Shown here: piece after piece, positions 7,633-17,200 of the stretch
Layout of the letters: every line of letters starts with the position of its first letter
How positions within the stretch are numbered: the stretch's first letter is position 1
DNA from: Actinomadura terrae
Lineage (GTDB): Bacteria > Actinomycetota > Actinomycetes > Streptosporangiales > Streptosporangiaceae
Assembly (NCBI RefSeq): GCF_022751215.1
Contig: NZ_JAICDG010000011.1
Coordinates: 61,432-125,431 of the forward strand
DNA length: 64,000 bases
Direction: 5' to 3'
The notes under the pieces: generated by a model
Seen by the model: the letters and a program-made list of their open reading frames with translations, nothing else
What the model was told of the DNA's origin: nothing
Database searches by the model: none
Program-made: the position numbers and the translations under genes

Positions 7633-8949
7633 CTATTTGTGGGAAACGTAGAGGTCCATGTTGGCGTAGTCGAAGCCGAGGGCGAAGGGCATGAGGAATT
7701 CCAGCGTGAAGTTGCCCAGCGTCTGGAATCTGATGTGCTCATCGAACAACGGCTTTTCGAGGGCGAATCCGTAGAGGTTCCGGGCGGTCTGCTTCCCGAT
7801 GCTCGTCCGCTGCACGATGAACGGTGTCGCGTCGTCCTTGGTGCCGTACACGTTCGGACGTTTGCGATCCATGCGCGTGCCCGCCCGCTCGGCTATCGCC
7901 TCGGTCGTGACGACGGACACCGCGCCCGCCGCCCCTTCGACTCCGGTGTCGAGCGAGACGACCTTCGGCCCCTGGTCGTTGAGGCTTCCCAGCGTGCAGG
8001 GAAGGCGGGCGTCGGCCAGCCACAGGGGCAGCCGCTCGGCACCGGCGCGCTCGGCCTCGGCGCGGAACTCCTTCAGTTGCGCCTCGGTCTTCTGGCGCAA
8101 GGTGAGGGACCTGTTACCGAAGTCCACGGTCGCGAGGAAATGGTAGAGGAGCGACGTGCCGATGGTGCCCGCGGGCTGCCGTTGACCGAGGGGATGGTGC
8201 TGCTCGCCGTCGTGCCAGACGACCGGGACGTTGCGCAGTTCGATGTCGCCGAGCCTGAGCGACTCCACCACGCCGTGATGCATGGTGACCGTCTGGTAGC
8301 CGACGTCCTCGGTGCTGGTGGCCACCGCGCGAAGCCCGGCCTTCTTGGCCGTGTCCATCGTGAACGCCAACGGCGCGCCGGTGGCGAAGATGAACTGCGC
8401 GGCCGGGGCCCCGTTCACCGAGGCCTCGACGAGGGGCATGGGGTTGAGGGCCTTGAACGCGAGCCGCGTGCTCTCCGCACCGCGTATCTCATATGGTGTG
8501 CCGGACAGGCTGCCGTACTGCTTCGCATACGCCTCCTTACCGGCGGCCCGCAGCAGCGGCACCGCCTGGGCGAACCGGTCCTGCCGCACGTAGCAGTCCG
8601 CGAGCCGCTCCTTCGAGAAGACGTCGCCGGGCGCCAGGTTGACGGCCTTGGCGAGGAACTTTTCGGCATCGGCGAACCTGTTGGAAAGCAGCGCGATATA
8701 GCCCCGCTGCGCGTTGGCATGCGCGTTGTCCGGGTCCCCGCGCAGAATCCGCGCATAACCTCGATCGGCCTCATCGAACTTCCCCGCCTGGAAGAGCCGA
8801 TCGGGATGCGAGCCCGAGGTCGCGGCATTCGGCGCCCACGCGGCGGCCTCGGCTCCCTGGGCCCCCAGGAGCGGAAGGGCCGTGGCGGCACCGACGGTCA
8901 GGCCGGCCCGGCGGAGGAAGCTTCGCCGGTCGGTGTTCTCTTCGCTCAT
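7633..8949 (-). CDS. Tat-exported TPR protein with double retropepsin-like domain, ATG/DTG variant
   Basis: This is the last of three tandem paralogues (438 residues). It alone has a twin-arginine leader (DRRSFLRRAG, then a hydrophobic stretch ending GAQGAEAA), so it is probably exported. TPR-like helices follow (DEADRGYARILRGDPDNAHANAQ and repeats), then two retropepsin-like halves. In the first half the catalytic DTG is ATG (FIFATGAPLAFTM). The second keeps DTG (VVSLDTGVEGAAG). Loss of one Asp suggests no protease activity as a monomer. It starts 5 bases after the stop of the middle paralogue. The substrate is unknown. It could bind peptides or act as a scaffold rather than cut. Confidence 0.8.
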   Translation of the reverse strand: MSEENTDRRSFLRRAGLTVGAATALPLLGAQGAEAAAWAPNAATSGSHPDRLFQAGKFDEADRGYARILRGDPDNAHANAQRGYIALLSNRFADAEKFLAKAVNLAPGDVFSKERLADCYVRQDRFAQAVPLLRAAGKEAYAKQYGSLSGTPYEIRGAESTRLAFKALNPMPLVEASVNGAPAAQFIFATGAPLAFTMDTAKKAGLRAVATSTEDVGYQTVTMHHGVVESLRLGDIELRNVPVVWHDGEQHHPLGQRQPAGTIGTSLLYHFLATVDFGNRSLTLRQKTEAQLKEFRAEAERAGAERLPLWLADARLPCTLGSLNDQGPKVVSLDTGVEGAAGAVSVVTTEAIAERAGTRMDRKRPNVYGTKDDATPFIVQRTSIGKQTARNLYGFALEKPLFDEHIRFQTLGNFTLEFLMPFALGFDYANMDLYVSHK

Positions 8950-8954
8950 TGTCG

Positions 8955-10133
8955 TCAGCTTCCCGTGATGTAAAGGTTCATTTCGACGTAGTCGAACGTG
9001 ACGGTGAAGGTCTTGAAGAACTCCTGGGAGAAGTTGCCGATCGTCTCGAACCCGATGCGGTCGTCGAGCCCCGACCTCCGAATGGCGACGCCGTAGGCGT
9101 TCCGCGACACAGCGCGTCCCAGGCCCGCTTCGGGCGCGACGAAGGGGAAGGTCTCGTCCGCTCCGCCGAGCGTGACCGGACGGTCGTAATCCACTTTCAG
9201 ACCCGCCCGCTTGGCCGTCTTCTCATCAGTGCCGACCTGGATGGCTCCCTCGACCCCGGTGTCGAGACCGACCACTCTGGGCCCGTAACCGTTGATGCTG
9301 CCGAGCGTGTGCGGCATGTGGGTGTCCGCCAGCCACAACGGCAGGCGTTCGGCGCCCGCCCGCCTCGCCTCGGCCCGGAACGCCCGGAGCTGCGCCGCCG
9401 TCTTCCGCCGCAGGACCAGGGCCCGGTTCGCGAAATCCAGCGTGGTCAGGAAATGGTAGAAGACCGTGGTCCCGATGACGCCTTCCGGCTGGCCGACCCC
9501 GAGGGCGTGCGGCATTTCGGCGTTGTGCCAGACCGCCGGGACGTTGCGGAGCTCGATACCGCCCATCCGCAACGAGTCGACGATCCCGTGGTAGATGGTG
9601 AAGACCTCCTGGGGGTTCCGGCCCTTGCTGGTCGAAACCGCGCGCAGACCGGCCTTTTCCGCCGTCTCCATTGTGAGGGCCAGCGGCGCGCCGGTGTCGA
9701 GACCGAACGTCCCCGACTCGATCCCGTTCACCGAGGCCTCGATGGTGGGCCCCGGGTTGAGCGTGGTGAAGGGAATCCGCGTGCGCCGCGAGCCGCGCAC
9801 CTCGTTCGGCGTACCGGTCACGCTCTCGTACTGCTTGGCGTAGCCCTCGATTCCGGCGGCCCGCAGCAGCGGCACCGCCTGCGCAAACCGATCCTGCCGC
9901 ACGTAGCAGTCCGCGAGCTGCCGCTTCGAGAACAGGTCGGCGGGCGCCAGGCTGACGGCCTTGGCCAGGAACCTCTCGGCATCGGCGAACTGATTGGACA
10001 GCAGCGCGATATATCCCCGCTGCGCGTTCGCGCGCGCATCATCCGGGTCCTTCGCAAGGATCTTCGCGTAGCCTCGATCGGCCTCCGCGAACCTGCCCGC
10101 CTTGAACAACTCGTCGGGAGTCGCGACGCCCAT
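8955..10133 (-). CDS. TPR protein with double retropepsin-like domain, canonical DTG/DTG
   Basis: The middle paralogue (392 residues) lacks a signal peptide; it begins MGVATPDELFKAGRFAEADRG, directly in the TPR-like helices. Both halves keep the aspartic-protease triad: FGLDTGAPLALTM and VVGLDTGVEGAIQ. It is therefore the only copy of the three that looks catalytically intact within one chain. The regions between (YHGIVDSLRMGGIELRNVPAVWH, and the C-terminal TIGNFSQEFFKTFTVTFDY) are closely shared with both neighbours, which points to recent tandem duplication. It lies 62 bases downstream of the first gene of the operon. The start is preceded by GAAAGTGAGG. Confidence 0.82.
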   Translation of the reverse strand: MGVATPDELFKAGRFAEADRGYAKILAKDPDDARANAQRGYIALLSNQFADAERFLAKAVSLAPADLFSKRQLADCYVRQDRFAQAVPLLRAAGIEGYAKQYESVTGTPNEVRGSRRTRIPFTTLNPGPTIEASVNGIESGTFGLDTGAPLALTMETAEKAGLRAVSTSKGRNPQEVFTIYHGIVDSLRMGGIELRNVPAVWHNAEMPHALGVGQPEGVIGTTVFYHFLTTLDFANRALVLRRKTAAQLRAFRAEARRAGAERLPLWLADTHMPHTLGSINGYGPRVVGLDTGVEGAIQVGTDEKTAKRAGLKVDYDRPVTLGGADETFPFVAPEAGLGRAVSRNAYGVAIRRSGLDDRIGFETIGNFSQEFFKTFTVTFDYVEMNLYITGS

Positions 10134-10195
10134 GGCGTGGCCTCACTTTCTGTCGAACGGGTGGTGCACTCGCCTTGCCGGGGCGCTCGGCTCGG

Positions 10196-11386
10196 CTACC
10201 TGCTCGATATGTAGAGGTGCATCCCGACATAGTCGAAGGTGATGCTGAACTCCTTGAAGAACTCCTGCGAGAAGTTGCCGATCGTGTCAAATCCGAACCG
10301 CTCGTCGAACCCGGCGTTGTCCGCCACCCACCCGTACACATCTCGCGCGACGGCGCGCCCGATGCTCGCCTTCGGCGCCACGAAGGGATAGGACCCCTCC
10401 TCGTTGCCGAACAGCGTCGGGCGGTCGTGGTCGAGTTGCAGCCCCGCGCGCTCGGCCACCTTCGGCCTCGTGCCGACCTGCACGGCTCCCACCGCCCCGA
10501 GGTCGACGGAGATGACCCTCGGCCCGTAACCGTTCAGGCTCCCCGACGTGCAGGGGTAGTGGGTGTTCACCAGCCACAACGGGACCCGGTCGACGTCCGT
10601 CCGCTTGGCCTCCGCCAGGAACTCCCGGAGCTGCTCCCTGGTCTTCCGGCGCAGGACGAGCGCGTTGTTCGGAAAATCTATCGTGGTGAGAAAATGATAG
10701 AAGATGGGCGTTCCGAAAGCGCCGTGCGGTTGCGGGACGCCCAGCGGGTGCGGCATTTCCGCCTTATGCCACAGGACCGGAAGATTGCGCATTTCGATCT
10801 CACCGACCCGGAACGACTCGACGACGCCGTGGTAGATGGTGAAGGTCTCCTGGGGATTGCGGCCGGTGCTGGTGGCCACCGCGCGAAGACCGGCCTTCTC
10901 CGCCGTCTCCATCGTGAACACCAGCGGGGCATAGGTGTCGATGGTGAACGGCACCGCCTCCGCCCCGTTCACCGATGCATTGACCAGGGGGATGGGATAC
11001 CGGAAGTCGATGGGCACCTTTGTGGACTGGGGCCCGCGTATCTCGAACGGCGTCCCGGTCACGCTCTCGTACTGCTTGGCGGTCGCCTCGTGCCTGGCCG
11101 CCCGCAGCAGCGGCACGGCCCGTGCCAGCTGGTCCTGCCGTACATAACAGTCCGCCAGCCGATCCTTCGAGGCGTTGTCGCCAGGCGCCAGCTCGACGGC
11201 CTTGGTCAGAGACCTTTCGGCATCGGCGAACCTGTTGGACAGCAGCGCGATATATCCCCGCTGCGCGTGCGCGTGCGCATTGTTCGGATCGCGCTCAAGC
11301 ACCTCCTCGTAACCCCGGTCGGCCTCCTGGAACCTCCCGGCCTTGAAGAGTTCGTCGGGGTTGCCCCGCGCTCCAGCGAATGCCAT
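10196..11386 (-). CDS. TPR protein with double retropepsin-like domain, DTY/DLG variant
   Basis: The first gene of the three-paralogue operon (396 residues) has no signal peptide; MAFAGARGNPDELFKAGRF enters the TPR-like part at once. The two catalytic positions read FTIDTYAPLVFTM and VISVDLGAVGAVQ, so both aspartates remain but the Thr-Gly of the DTG motif is altered in each half. Activity is therefore doubtful though not excluded. The rest of the protein follows the same plan as its two neighbours, including KRTDVDRVPLWLVNTHYPC. There is an in-frame ATG at 11386. A second ATG at 11391 is out of frame. Confidence 0.8.
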   Translation of the reverse strand: MAFAGARGNPDELFKAGRFQEADRGYEEVLERDPNNAHAHAQRGYIALLSNRFADAERSLTKAVELAPGDNASKDRLADCYVRQDQLARAVPLLRAARHEATAKQYESVTGTPFEIRGPQSTKVPIDFRYPIPLVNASVNGAEAVPFTIDTYAPLVFTMETAEKAGLRAVATSTGRNPQETFTIYHGVVESFRVGEIEMRNLPVLWHKAEMPHPLGVPQPHGAFGTPIFYHFLTTIDFPNNALVLRRKTREQLREFLAEAKRTDVDRVPLWLVNTHYPCTSGSLNGYGPRVISVDLGAVGAVQVGTRPKVAERAGLQLDHDRPTLFGNEEGSYPFVAPKASIGRAVARDVYGWVADNAGFDERFGFDTIGNFSQEFFKEFSITFDYVGMHLYISSR

Positions 11387-11630
11387 GGCATGGTCTCGCC
11401 TTCTGTCTCAGGTACCCACCAGCGGAAGATGGCGGTGCCGCTATTACCGGGGCCGTCCCGGCGCGGAGACCAGGTAACAGCACCCCGTGTTTCCACCGCA
11501 TAAGTGCGGCACGAGCACTGCCACTCGTGACCTGAGAGGCGGCGGGAGGACTCCCGCCGCCGCGAGGCTCTCATCAGATATCACGCAGGTCTGATGGGTG
11601 GTCGCCGCGGCGTTCGACGCCGGCGGCGCC

Positions 11631-11668
11631 CCGGTGCTCTGGGCGGGAGTGTCCGCCCAGAGCACCGG
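11631..11668 (-). terminator. Strong hairpin terminator after the HAF-repeat gene
   Basis: A perfect 16-bp stem, CCGGTGCTCTGGGCGG (11631-11646) with CCGCCCAGAGCACCGG (11653-11668), has a six-base loop. It lies 15 bases beyond the stop of the HAF-repeat gene on the minus strand. There is no T tract, as is common for actinomycete terminators. The rest of 11387-11683 holds the upstream region of the protease-like operon, in which I see no clear promoter. Confidence 0.85.
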
Positions 11669-11683
11669 CCACGAACTCTTCGG

Positions 11684-12775
11684 CTATTCCCAGCGGACCG
11701 CGATGCTCGGGTCGGTCCCGACGGACGCCGAGCCGACCACCGCACCGCGATCGCTGATCGCCGTCGCCTCGCTGTAGTTGCCGTCCGGCAGTTGCGGCAG
11801 CGGCACGATGCTCCAGCCGTCCTTTCCCCGCTTCCACAGGACCGCCTGGCGCGCTCCGGGAGTGCTCGTCGCCGAGGAGCCGGCGACCGTGTCCGCGGCA
11901 TTGATGTCGTACGCCGTGCTGTGGTCATCAGCGCCGGGAATGATCCCGAGGTCGGTGGGCGCGGAGGCGCCAGGGCTCCACACCACCGCGTGCAGGGGCG
12001 AGCGGCCGGGATTGCCGGGCTTGGACTGCGCTTCCCCGACGATCAGGCCCTTGTCGTTGATGCCCGCGGCGTTGCTGCGGGCGCCGCCGTCGGGCAGCAG
12101 GGGGAGGAGCGTGACCGTGGTGGCTCCAGCGGGCCAGGTGGCGGCATCGATGTAGTGCCCCGGTCCCACCTGGAAGCTGTAACCGGCCACGGCACCGTGG
12201 TCGTTGACCGCGACAGCGTTGGTCGAGCCCCGGGGAGCGTCGATTCCGAGGTCGGTGGCAGTGCCGTCGGGCGCCCACTTCACCGCGTGGTAGATCCTCG
12301 ACTGGATCGACACCTGCCCGACCACGGTTCCCTCGTCGTTGATTCCGTAGGCGTAGCCATTGGGGTGACCGGGGAGGCCGCCGAGGTCGGTGATGGTTCC
12401 GTCCGAGGCCCAGCGAACGGCGCGCTCGTGGCCGTCGGCGGCGTCCGAGTAGCCGACGATGTCGCCGCGGCGGTTGATTCCGTAGGCGTAGCTGCGGGTA
12501 CCGCCGGGAAGAGTGCCGAGATCGGTGGCGTGCCCGTGGGGGCTCCACCGGATGGCGTGGCTCTTGTTATCGGCCGTGTCGGCGTAACCGACGACGAACC
12601 CGCGGTCGTTGACGCCGGTCGCCCGGCTGGTCGTACCGCCCGGCAGCAGATCGAGCTTCACGATGTGCCGTTCCGAAGTGGCCGCGTTCGCGCCCACCGG
12701 CGGTCCGACCATGCCTAACGCGACAGCGGTGAGTCCTGCCAGGAGCGCGCTTTTCGATCTCCGAAGATCTCTCAT
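11684..12775 (-). CDS. Secreted HAF-repeat (beta-propeller-like) protein
   Basis: The 363-residue product starts with a Sec-type signal peptide (MRDLRRSKSALLAGLTAVAL, cleavage after about GANA, residues 29-31). It then consists of about seven repeats of roughly 45 residues with the pattern YAYGINDEGTVVGQ...HAVKWAPDGTATDLG, which is the HAF family of extracellular repeats. Such repeats are predicted to form beta-propellers. No catalytic motif is seen, and the role is unknown. The gene is monocistronic, with a likely leaderless promoter upstream and a strong hairpin downstream. Confidence 0.85.
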   Translation of the reverse strand: MRDLRRSKSALLAGLTAVALGMVGPPVGANAATSERHIVKLDLLPGGTTSRATGVNDRGFVVGYADTADNKSHAIRWSPHGHATDLGTLPGGTRSYAYGINRRGDIVGYSDAADGHERAVRWASDGTITDLGGLPGHPNGYAYGINDEGTVVGQVSIQSRIYHAVKWAPDGTATDLGIDAPRGSTNAVAVNDHGAVAGYSFQVGPGHYIDAATWPAGATTVTLLPLLPDGGARSNAAGINDKGLIVGEAQSKPGNPGRSPLHAVVWSPGASAPTDLGIIPGADDHSTAYDINAADTVAGSSATSTPGARQAVLWKRGKDGWSIVPLPQLPDGNYSEATAISDRGAVVGSASVGTDPSIAVRWE

Positions 12776-12781
12776 GTGCTC

Positions 12782-12809
12782 ATTACAGCATAACCGAGCA
12801 AATTCACAA
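12782..12809 (-). promoter_or_regulatory. Probable leaderless promoter of the HAF-repeat gene
   Basis: On the minus strand a TTGTGA element (12809-12804) and a TGTAAT element (12787-12782) are 16 bases apart. Only six bases separate the -10 hexamer from the ATG at 12775, and no ribosome binding site is visible. Transcription would therefore begin at or next to the start codon, giving a leaderless mRNA, which is common in actinomycetes. Confidence 0.5.
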
Positions 12810-13365
12810 CATTTAGATTTGGCGAGTTTCTGCTGCAGGACATCGCGACGAGCGCGTTAAGATACGTCTCGGCTTTCAGTTTTTCACCTGAGATGGTGCA
12901 CTTGCCAGAGGTGCAAATTTCGGACACAGGTCCTGCCCGGCCCAAAATGGCCCTTCCCGGTCCCTCTGCGGACCGTGGGAAGAACGACCCCGTGGTCGTG
13001 CTCGCCTGATGGAGCAAGGCAAGCGCCGTGCGTAGTAGCCGAGCCGGAAGATGACCCATGTCGGCCACGAGGAATAGCCGCCCGGATACGGTCGTGCTGC
13101 GGGGCCCACGGTGGCGTAACCCTGCCACTCACCGTCCCGGTGTCGTGACCCTGGCCGAGCGCACTCATGTTCGCGCTCGGTATCCGGTACCCGAAAGTAG
13201 TATCATTGTCTGTAGTAAAAGGCCGCGCCGAGGTTCCTCAATGGGTTCGCGGCCTGCTCCGGCCCACGTGGCCGCCGCCATCCTGATGGCCGTCTGTAAG
13301 CGATGATCCGTGTATCCGAGATCTGTGCGACACCGACCCCTCGAAAAGCCCGGGAAGGCGGGACG
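12810..13365. other. Intergenic region, no gene supported
   Basis: The interval between the HAF-repeat gene and the Cys-rich hypothetical is more AT-rich near 12,780-12,900. It holds several short open frames on both strands, none with a convincing start, codon bias and family match together. It should contain the promoter for the gene at 13366. The stretch around 13,185-13,215 (GGTACC followed by AGTAGTATCATT) is the most promoter-like part, at low confidence. Confidence 0.4.
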
Positions 13366-13872
13366 ATGGTAAGCAGATTCACCCGTAGGTTCGACCCTGA
13401 AAAGCCTCGGGACCATCTGGACGAGCAGTTCGATACGCACCAGCCTCCCATGGGGACGCCGATCCCCAGCGTTCCGCCGTGGTCGGCTCTTGTTCTGCCC
13501 GGCGGCCGGCCGCACTCGCTCTATCACGGACGACGTGACTGCGAGGCCCTGACGGCGGATGTGCGTCTCGCGGCCCAGTGCGCGCAGGACGTCAAGGTTC
13601 AGATCGTGAAGCTCGACGCGGTTCGCGGTCGGGAGGACCGAGTGGGATGCCCGCTCTGCCGCCCGACCGAGACCGACTACTCCAAGATCAAGGACTGTTC
13701 GGTGGAGACCGAAATGGGTCCGCAGGAGGGGATGCGACTCCTGTGGCGAGAAGACCCCGCGGCGGGCTGGTACAGCCTCGTGACGTACAAGGTGAAGTAC
13801 AGGCAGCGTTCTCGCCTTGTTGCGGAGAGCAGGTCGGCAGGGGAGCTGCGAGAGCTGCCGAGTCCGAGTTAG
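13366..13872 (+). CDS. Cys-rich hypothetical protein, possible zinc-binding
   Basis: This 168-residue protein matches no family that I know. It carries HGRRDCEAL, a further Cys in AQCAQD, and GCPLCRP about 50 residues after the first. Together these could form a treble-clef or ribbon-type zinc site. The C-terminal half is basic and beta-rich (WYSLVTYKVKYRQRSR). I chose the ATG at 13366 because it follows GGGAAGGCGGGAC; an in-frame ATG at 13303 would add 21 residues without a ribosome site. It is monocistronic, with a 12-bp hairpin 44 bases after the stop. Confidence 0.65.
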   Translation: MVSRFTRRFDPEKPRDHLDEQFDTHQPPMGTPIPSVPPWSALVLPGGRPHSLYHGRRDCEALTADVRLAAQCAQDVKVQIVKLDAVRGREDRVGCPLCRPTETDYSKIKDCSVETEMGPQEGMRLLWREDPAAGWYSLVTYKVKYRQRSRLVAESRSAGELRELPSPS

Positions 13873-13916
13873 GCGCCCTCCCGCACCGAGCGGCCCGCTT
13901 CGCTGATCGCCGTTGT

Positions 13917-13948
13917 CCATGGGCCGCCATCGCCTTGGCGGCCCATGG
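13917..13948 (+). terminator. Perfect 12-bp hairpin
   Basis: CCATGGGCCGCC (13917-13928) pairs perfectly with GGCGGCCCATGG (13937-13948) across an eight-base loop. Its position after the 13366-13872 gene fits a transcription terminator without a T tail. The rest of the spacer to the pglW start shows no other feature that I can support. Confidence 0.75.
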
Positions 13949-14212
13949 GTTCGCTCGGACGGCTCGGAGCCAGCGAAAAGATCGCGGAAACGGGTGGCGT
14001 TCCCTCATCTCGACATGCCTGGATCCATCGCCGGTGAACATCGCTGTCGGTGGGCAAGCCGGAATCACCGTGTAGGAGCGGTGAGCCTCCAGAGTGGCCG
14101 TTTCCTGACACGTGGCAGTGCGCAAAACCGCTCCAGGGCGGGGGTGCTGCGTAGATAAGATCTAGGCCCGCCTCGGGGAGCGGCGTTGGGAGCAGCAGGG
14201 AGCGGAGGGGTG

Positions 14213-17200
14213 ATGGCGCAGTCCGGCAGGCCCGTTCCGAAGCCACCGAAACCAGTCCAGAGGTGGTTCCAGGAGCGGGTGTCCGACTTTCCCTGGGAGC
14301 AGGACGGGCTGGACCACATCAAGGGGCTGATGCCGGACGTGGAGCCCTACCGCGCCTGGCCGCTGTTCTCCTTCGTGGCGCCGTCGGGACGGGTCCACGA
14401 GTGCGACCTGTTCATCGCGACGCCCGGCGGGTTGTACCTCGTCGAGTTGAAGGGCCATCCGGGGCAGGTCGTCAACAACGGTGGGACATGGACGTTCAGC
14501 GGCCCTGACCGGCGCCGGACGCTTCGCAATCCGCTTGCGCTGACGGACTGGAAGTCAAAGGAACTGAAGGATCGGCTGATCTGGGCCGCCAAGGACCTCG
14601 GATACTTCAGTGTGCGGGTGCCGCGGATCGAGCCCGCGGTGTTCCTCTCCGCGCCGAACCTCGTGTCCCGGCTGGACACGGTCCAGCAGACACGGGTGTA
14701 CGGGCGCGACGACCTGAACACGGGCCTCGGCCGGATCTGGCACGACCTGTTGGGCCGCCCGCCGGAACGAGAGTCGCGCCGCGTCGGGGCGGACTTCTCC
14801 AAACGCCTCCCAAGGATGCTGGAGCGGATCGGGATCTCACACTCCACGGCCCATCTGCGGTTCGGGGACGAGTGGCGGATGGAGCCGCGCGTGCTGGAGG
14901 CCGGGCCGGCGTGGGAAGACCGGCTGGCCGAGCGGGACGACATGGTCCACGAGGAGGGCCGGGTCCGGATCTACCTGGTCAGCCAGCAGGCGACGGACGA
15001 GGCGCGCAGAACGGTCGACCGGGCGGCTCGCCGCGAGTACCAGGTGCTCCAGGGGATCAACCATCCGGGCATCGCGCAGGCCGTGCAGATCCGCGAGCAT
15101 CGGGGCGGCTCGGCCATCCTGTTCCGCCACGACCATCGCGACCTCCGGCTCGACTCCTACCTGGACGTGCACGGCGAGTCGCTGACGCCGGAGACGCGGC
15201 TCGCGCTCGTCCGGCAACTCGCCGAGGCCGTCCGGTACGCGCACAACCGGTCGCTGTACCACCGGGCCCTCGCCGCGCGGTCGGTGTACGTGTCGGCGAA
15301 GGACGACGGGTCGCAGCCGGTGCTGCGCATCATCGACTGGCAGACGGCGGCGCGGGACTTCGACACCGCCAGGCCGATGACGATCGGCCAGTCCAGCCTG
15401 GACGGTGACCTGGTCGACGACGCGGCGCAGGTCTACCTGGCGCCCGAGTTCGACCAGCCCTATCCCGACCCCGTCGACATGGACGTGTTCGGCATCGGCG
15501 CGATCTCCTACCTGATCCTCACCGGCCGTCCGCCTGCCGCAGATCGCGCCGACCTGATCGACGCGGTCACCAAGGCGGGCGGGCTGCACCCGTACGCGGT
15601 CGTGGACGGCATGGGTGACCGGATCGACGAATTGATCTTCCAGGCGACGCAGGGCTTCCCGCCGAACAGGCTTGAGTCGGCGGACCGGTTCCTGGAGGAG
15701 CTGGATGCCGCCGAGCAGGACGCGGCCGTCCCCGAGGACGAGCCCACCGGCGGCTGGGAGGGCGTGGACCCGCTGACCGCGACGCCCGGCCAGGTCGTGG
15801 ACGGGGACGCGGACGGTGTCTGGCGGGTGGAGCGGCTCCTCGGCACCGGCGCGACGTCACGGGCGCTGCTGGTGCGCCGCGACGCCGAGGACGAGGAGGG
15901 CGCCGAACCGGGCCCCGAGCGGGTCCTGAAGGTGGCGCTGGACGAGTCGAAGGCGCCCCGGCTCGCGGCCGAGGCGGCGGCGCTCGCCAAGGTCGGCGGC
16001 GGCGCGATCGTCCGGCTGCTGGGCGGGCCCCGGACCCTCGGCGGCCGGACGGTCTTGGACCTGGAGTTCGCCGGCGACCGCACGCTGGCCGCCGTCCTCC
16101 ACGACGACGGGAAGCTCACCTACCACCAGCTGGAGCGGTTCGGCCGGGACCTGTTCCGCGCGCTGGACCAGCTCGTCGCGAAGGGGGTGCGGCACCGCGA
16201 CCTGAAACCGGAGAACTTCGGGGTCCTGCGCCGCGCGGACCGCACCTGGGAGCTGAAGCTCCTGGACTTCTCGCTGACGGACGTGTCCGACCGCGACCCG
16301 TCGGCGGGCACGCGCGGCTACCTCGATCCGTTCCTCGGCACGCCGAGCCGCCCGGACTTCGACGACCACGCCGAGCGGTACGCAGCCGCGGTGACGTTGC
16401 ACGAGATGGCGTCGGGAGAGCGCCCGAGGTGGGGCGACGAGGGAACGGACCCGCGCACGGTCGACGACCCGCACCCGTACCTGTCGGCCGAGCTCTTCGA
16501 ACGCGCGCTGCGCGACGGCCTGACCGGCTTCTTCCGCCGCGCGCTGCACCGGGACGTCTCGGAGCGGTTCGACACGTTCGCGCAGATGGAGGCCGCCTGG
16601 CAGGACATCTTCCGCAGGGCGGACGCGACGGCGCCCGCCACCACGCAGGCGACGCTCGCGGGCGGCGACGTCGACCCCGGGCTCGGCCCGGAGGAGCTGA
16701 AGGCCGCCCGCGACACCGCGGCCGAGGCGGCGACCCTGGGGACACCGCTGATCGCGGCGGGCCTGTCGCCGCGGGCGGAGGCGGTCGCGCTCGGGTTCAA
16801 CGCGACGACCGTCGGGCAACTGCTGGACGTCCCCGCGTACCAGATCTCCAAGGCCTGCGGTGCGGGCGCGGTCGCGAAGAAGGAACTGACCCGGCGGCAC
16901 CGGCAGTGGGCAGCGAAGCTGCGCCCCCACGGCGGGCCAGGGCCGCACGCGGAGGACGAGCCCGTCGCCGGTCCGGCCGACCCGGCGCCGCCCGGGAACG
17001 CCCGCGCCGGGACGCGCGTGGACGACCTCGCCGCGCTGCTCGTCCAAGCCGACGAGCGCCGTGCCTCGCGTAAGGGAAGGACGCTGCGGCTCCTGCTGGG
17101 CCTGCCGGACGACGACGCCGCGCCGCTGGACGACCCGTGGCCGACGCAGAGCGCCGTCGCAAAGGCGATCGGCACCACGCAGGCGACGGTGTCGCGGCAC

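Noticed and set aside
13165..13920. Minus-strand frame of about 250 codons over the Cys-rich hypothetical
   Set aside because: The plus-strand frame has the better codon bias, a strong ribosome site and a downstream hairpin.
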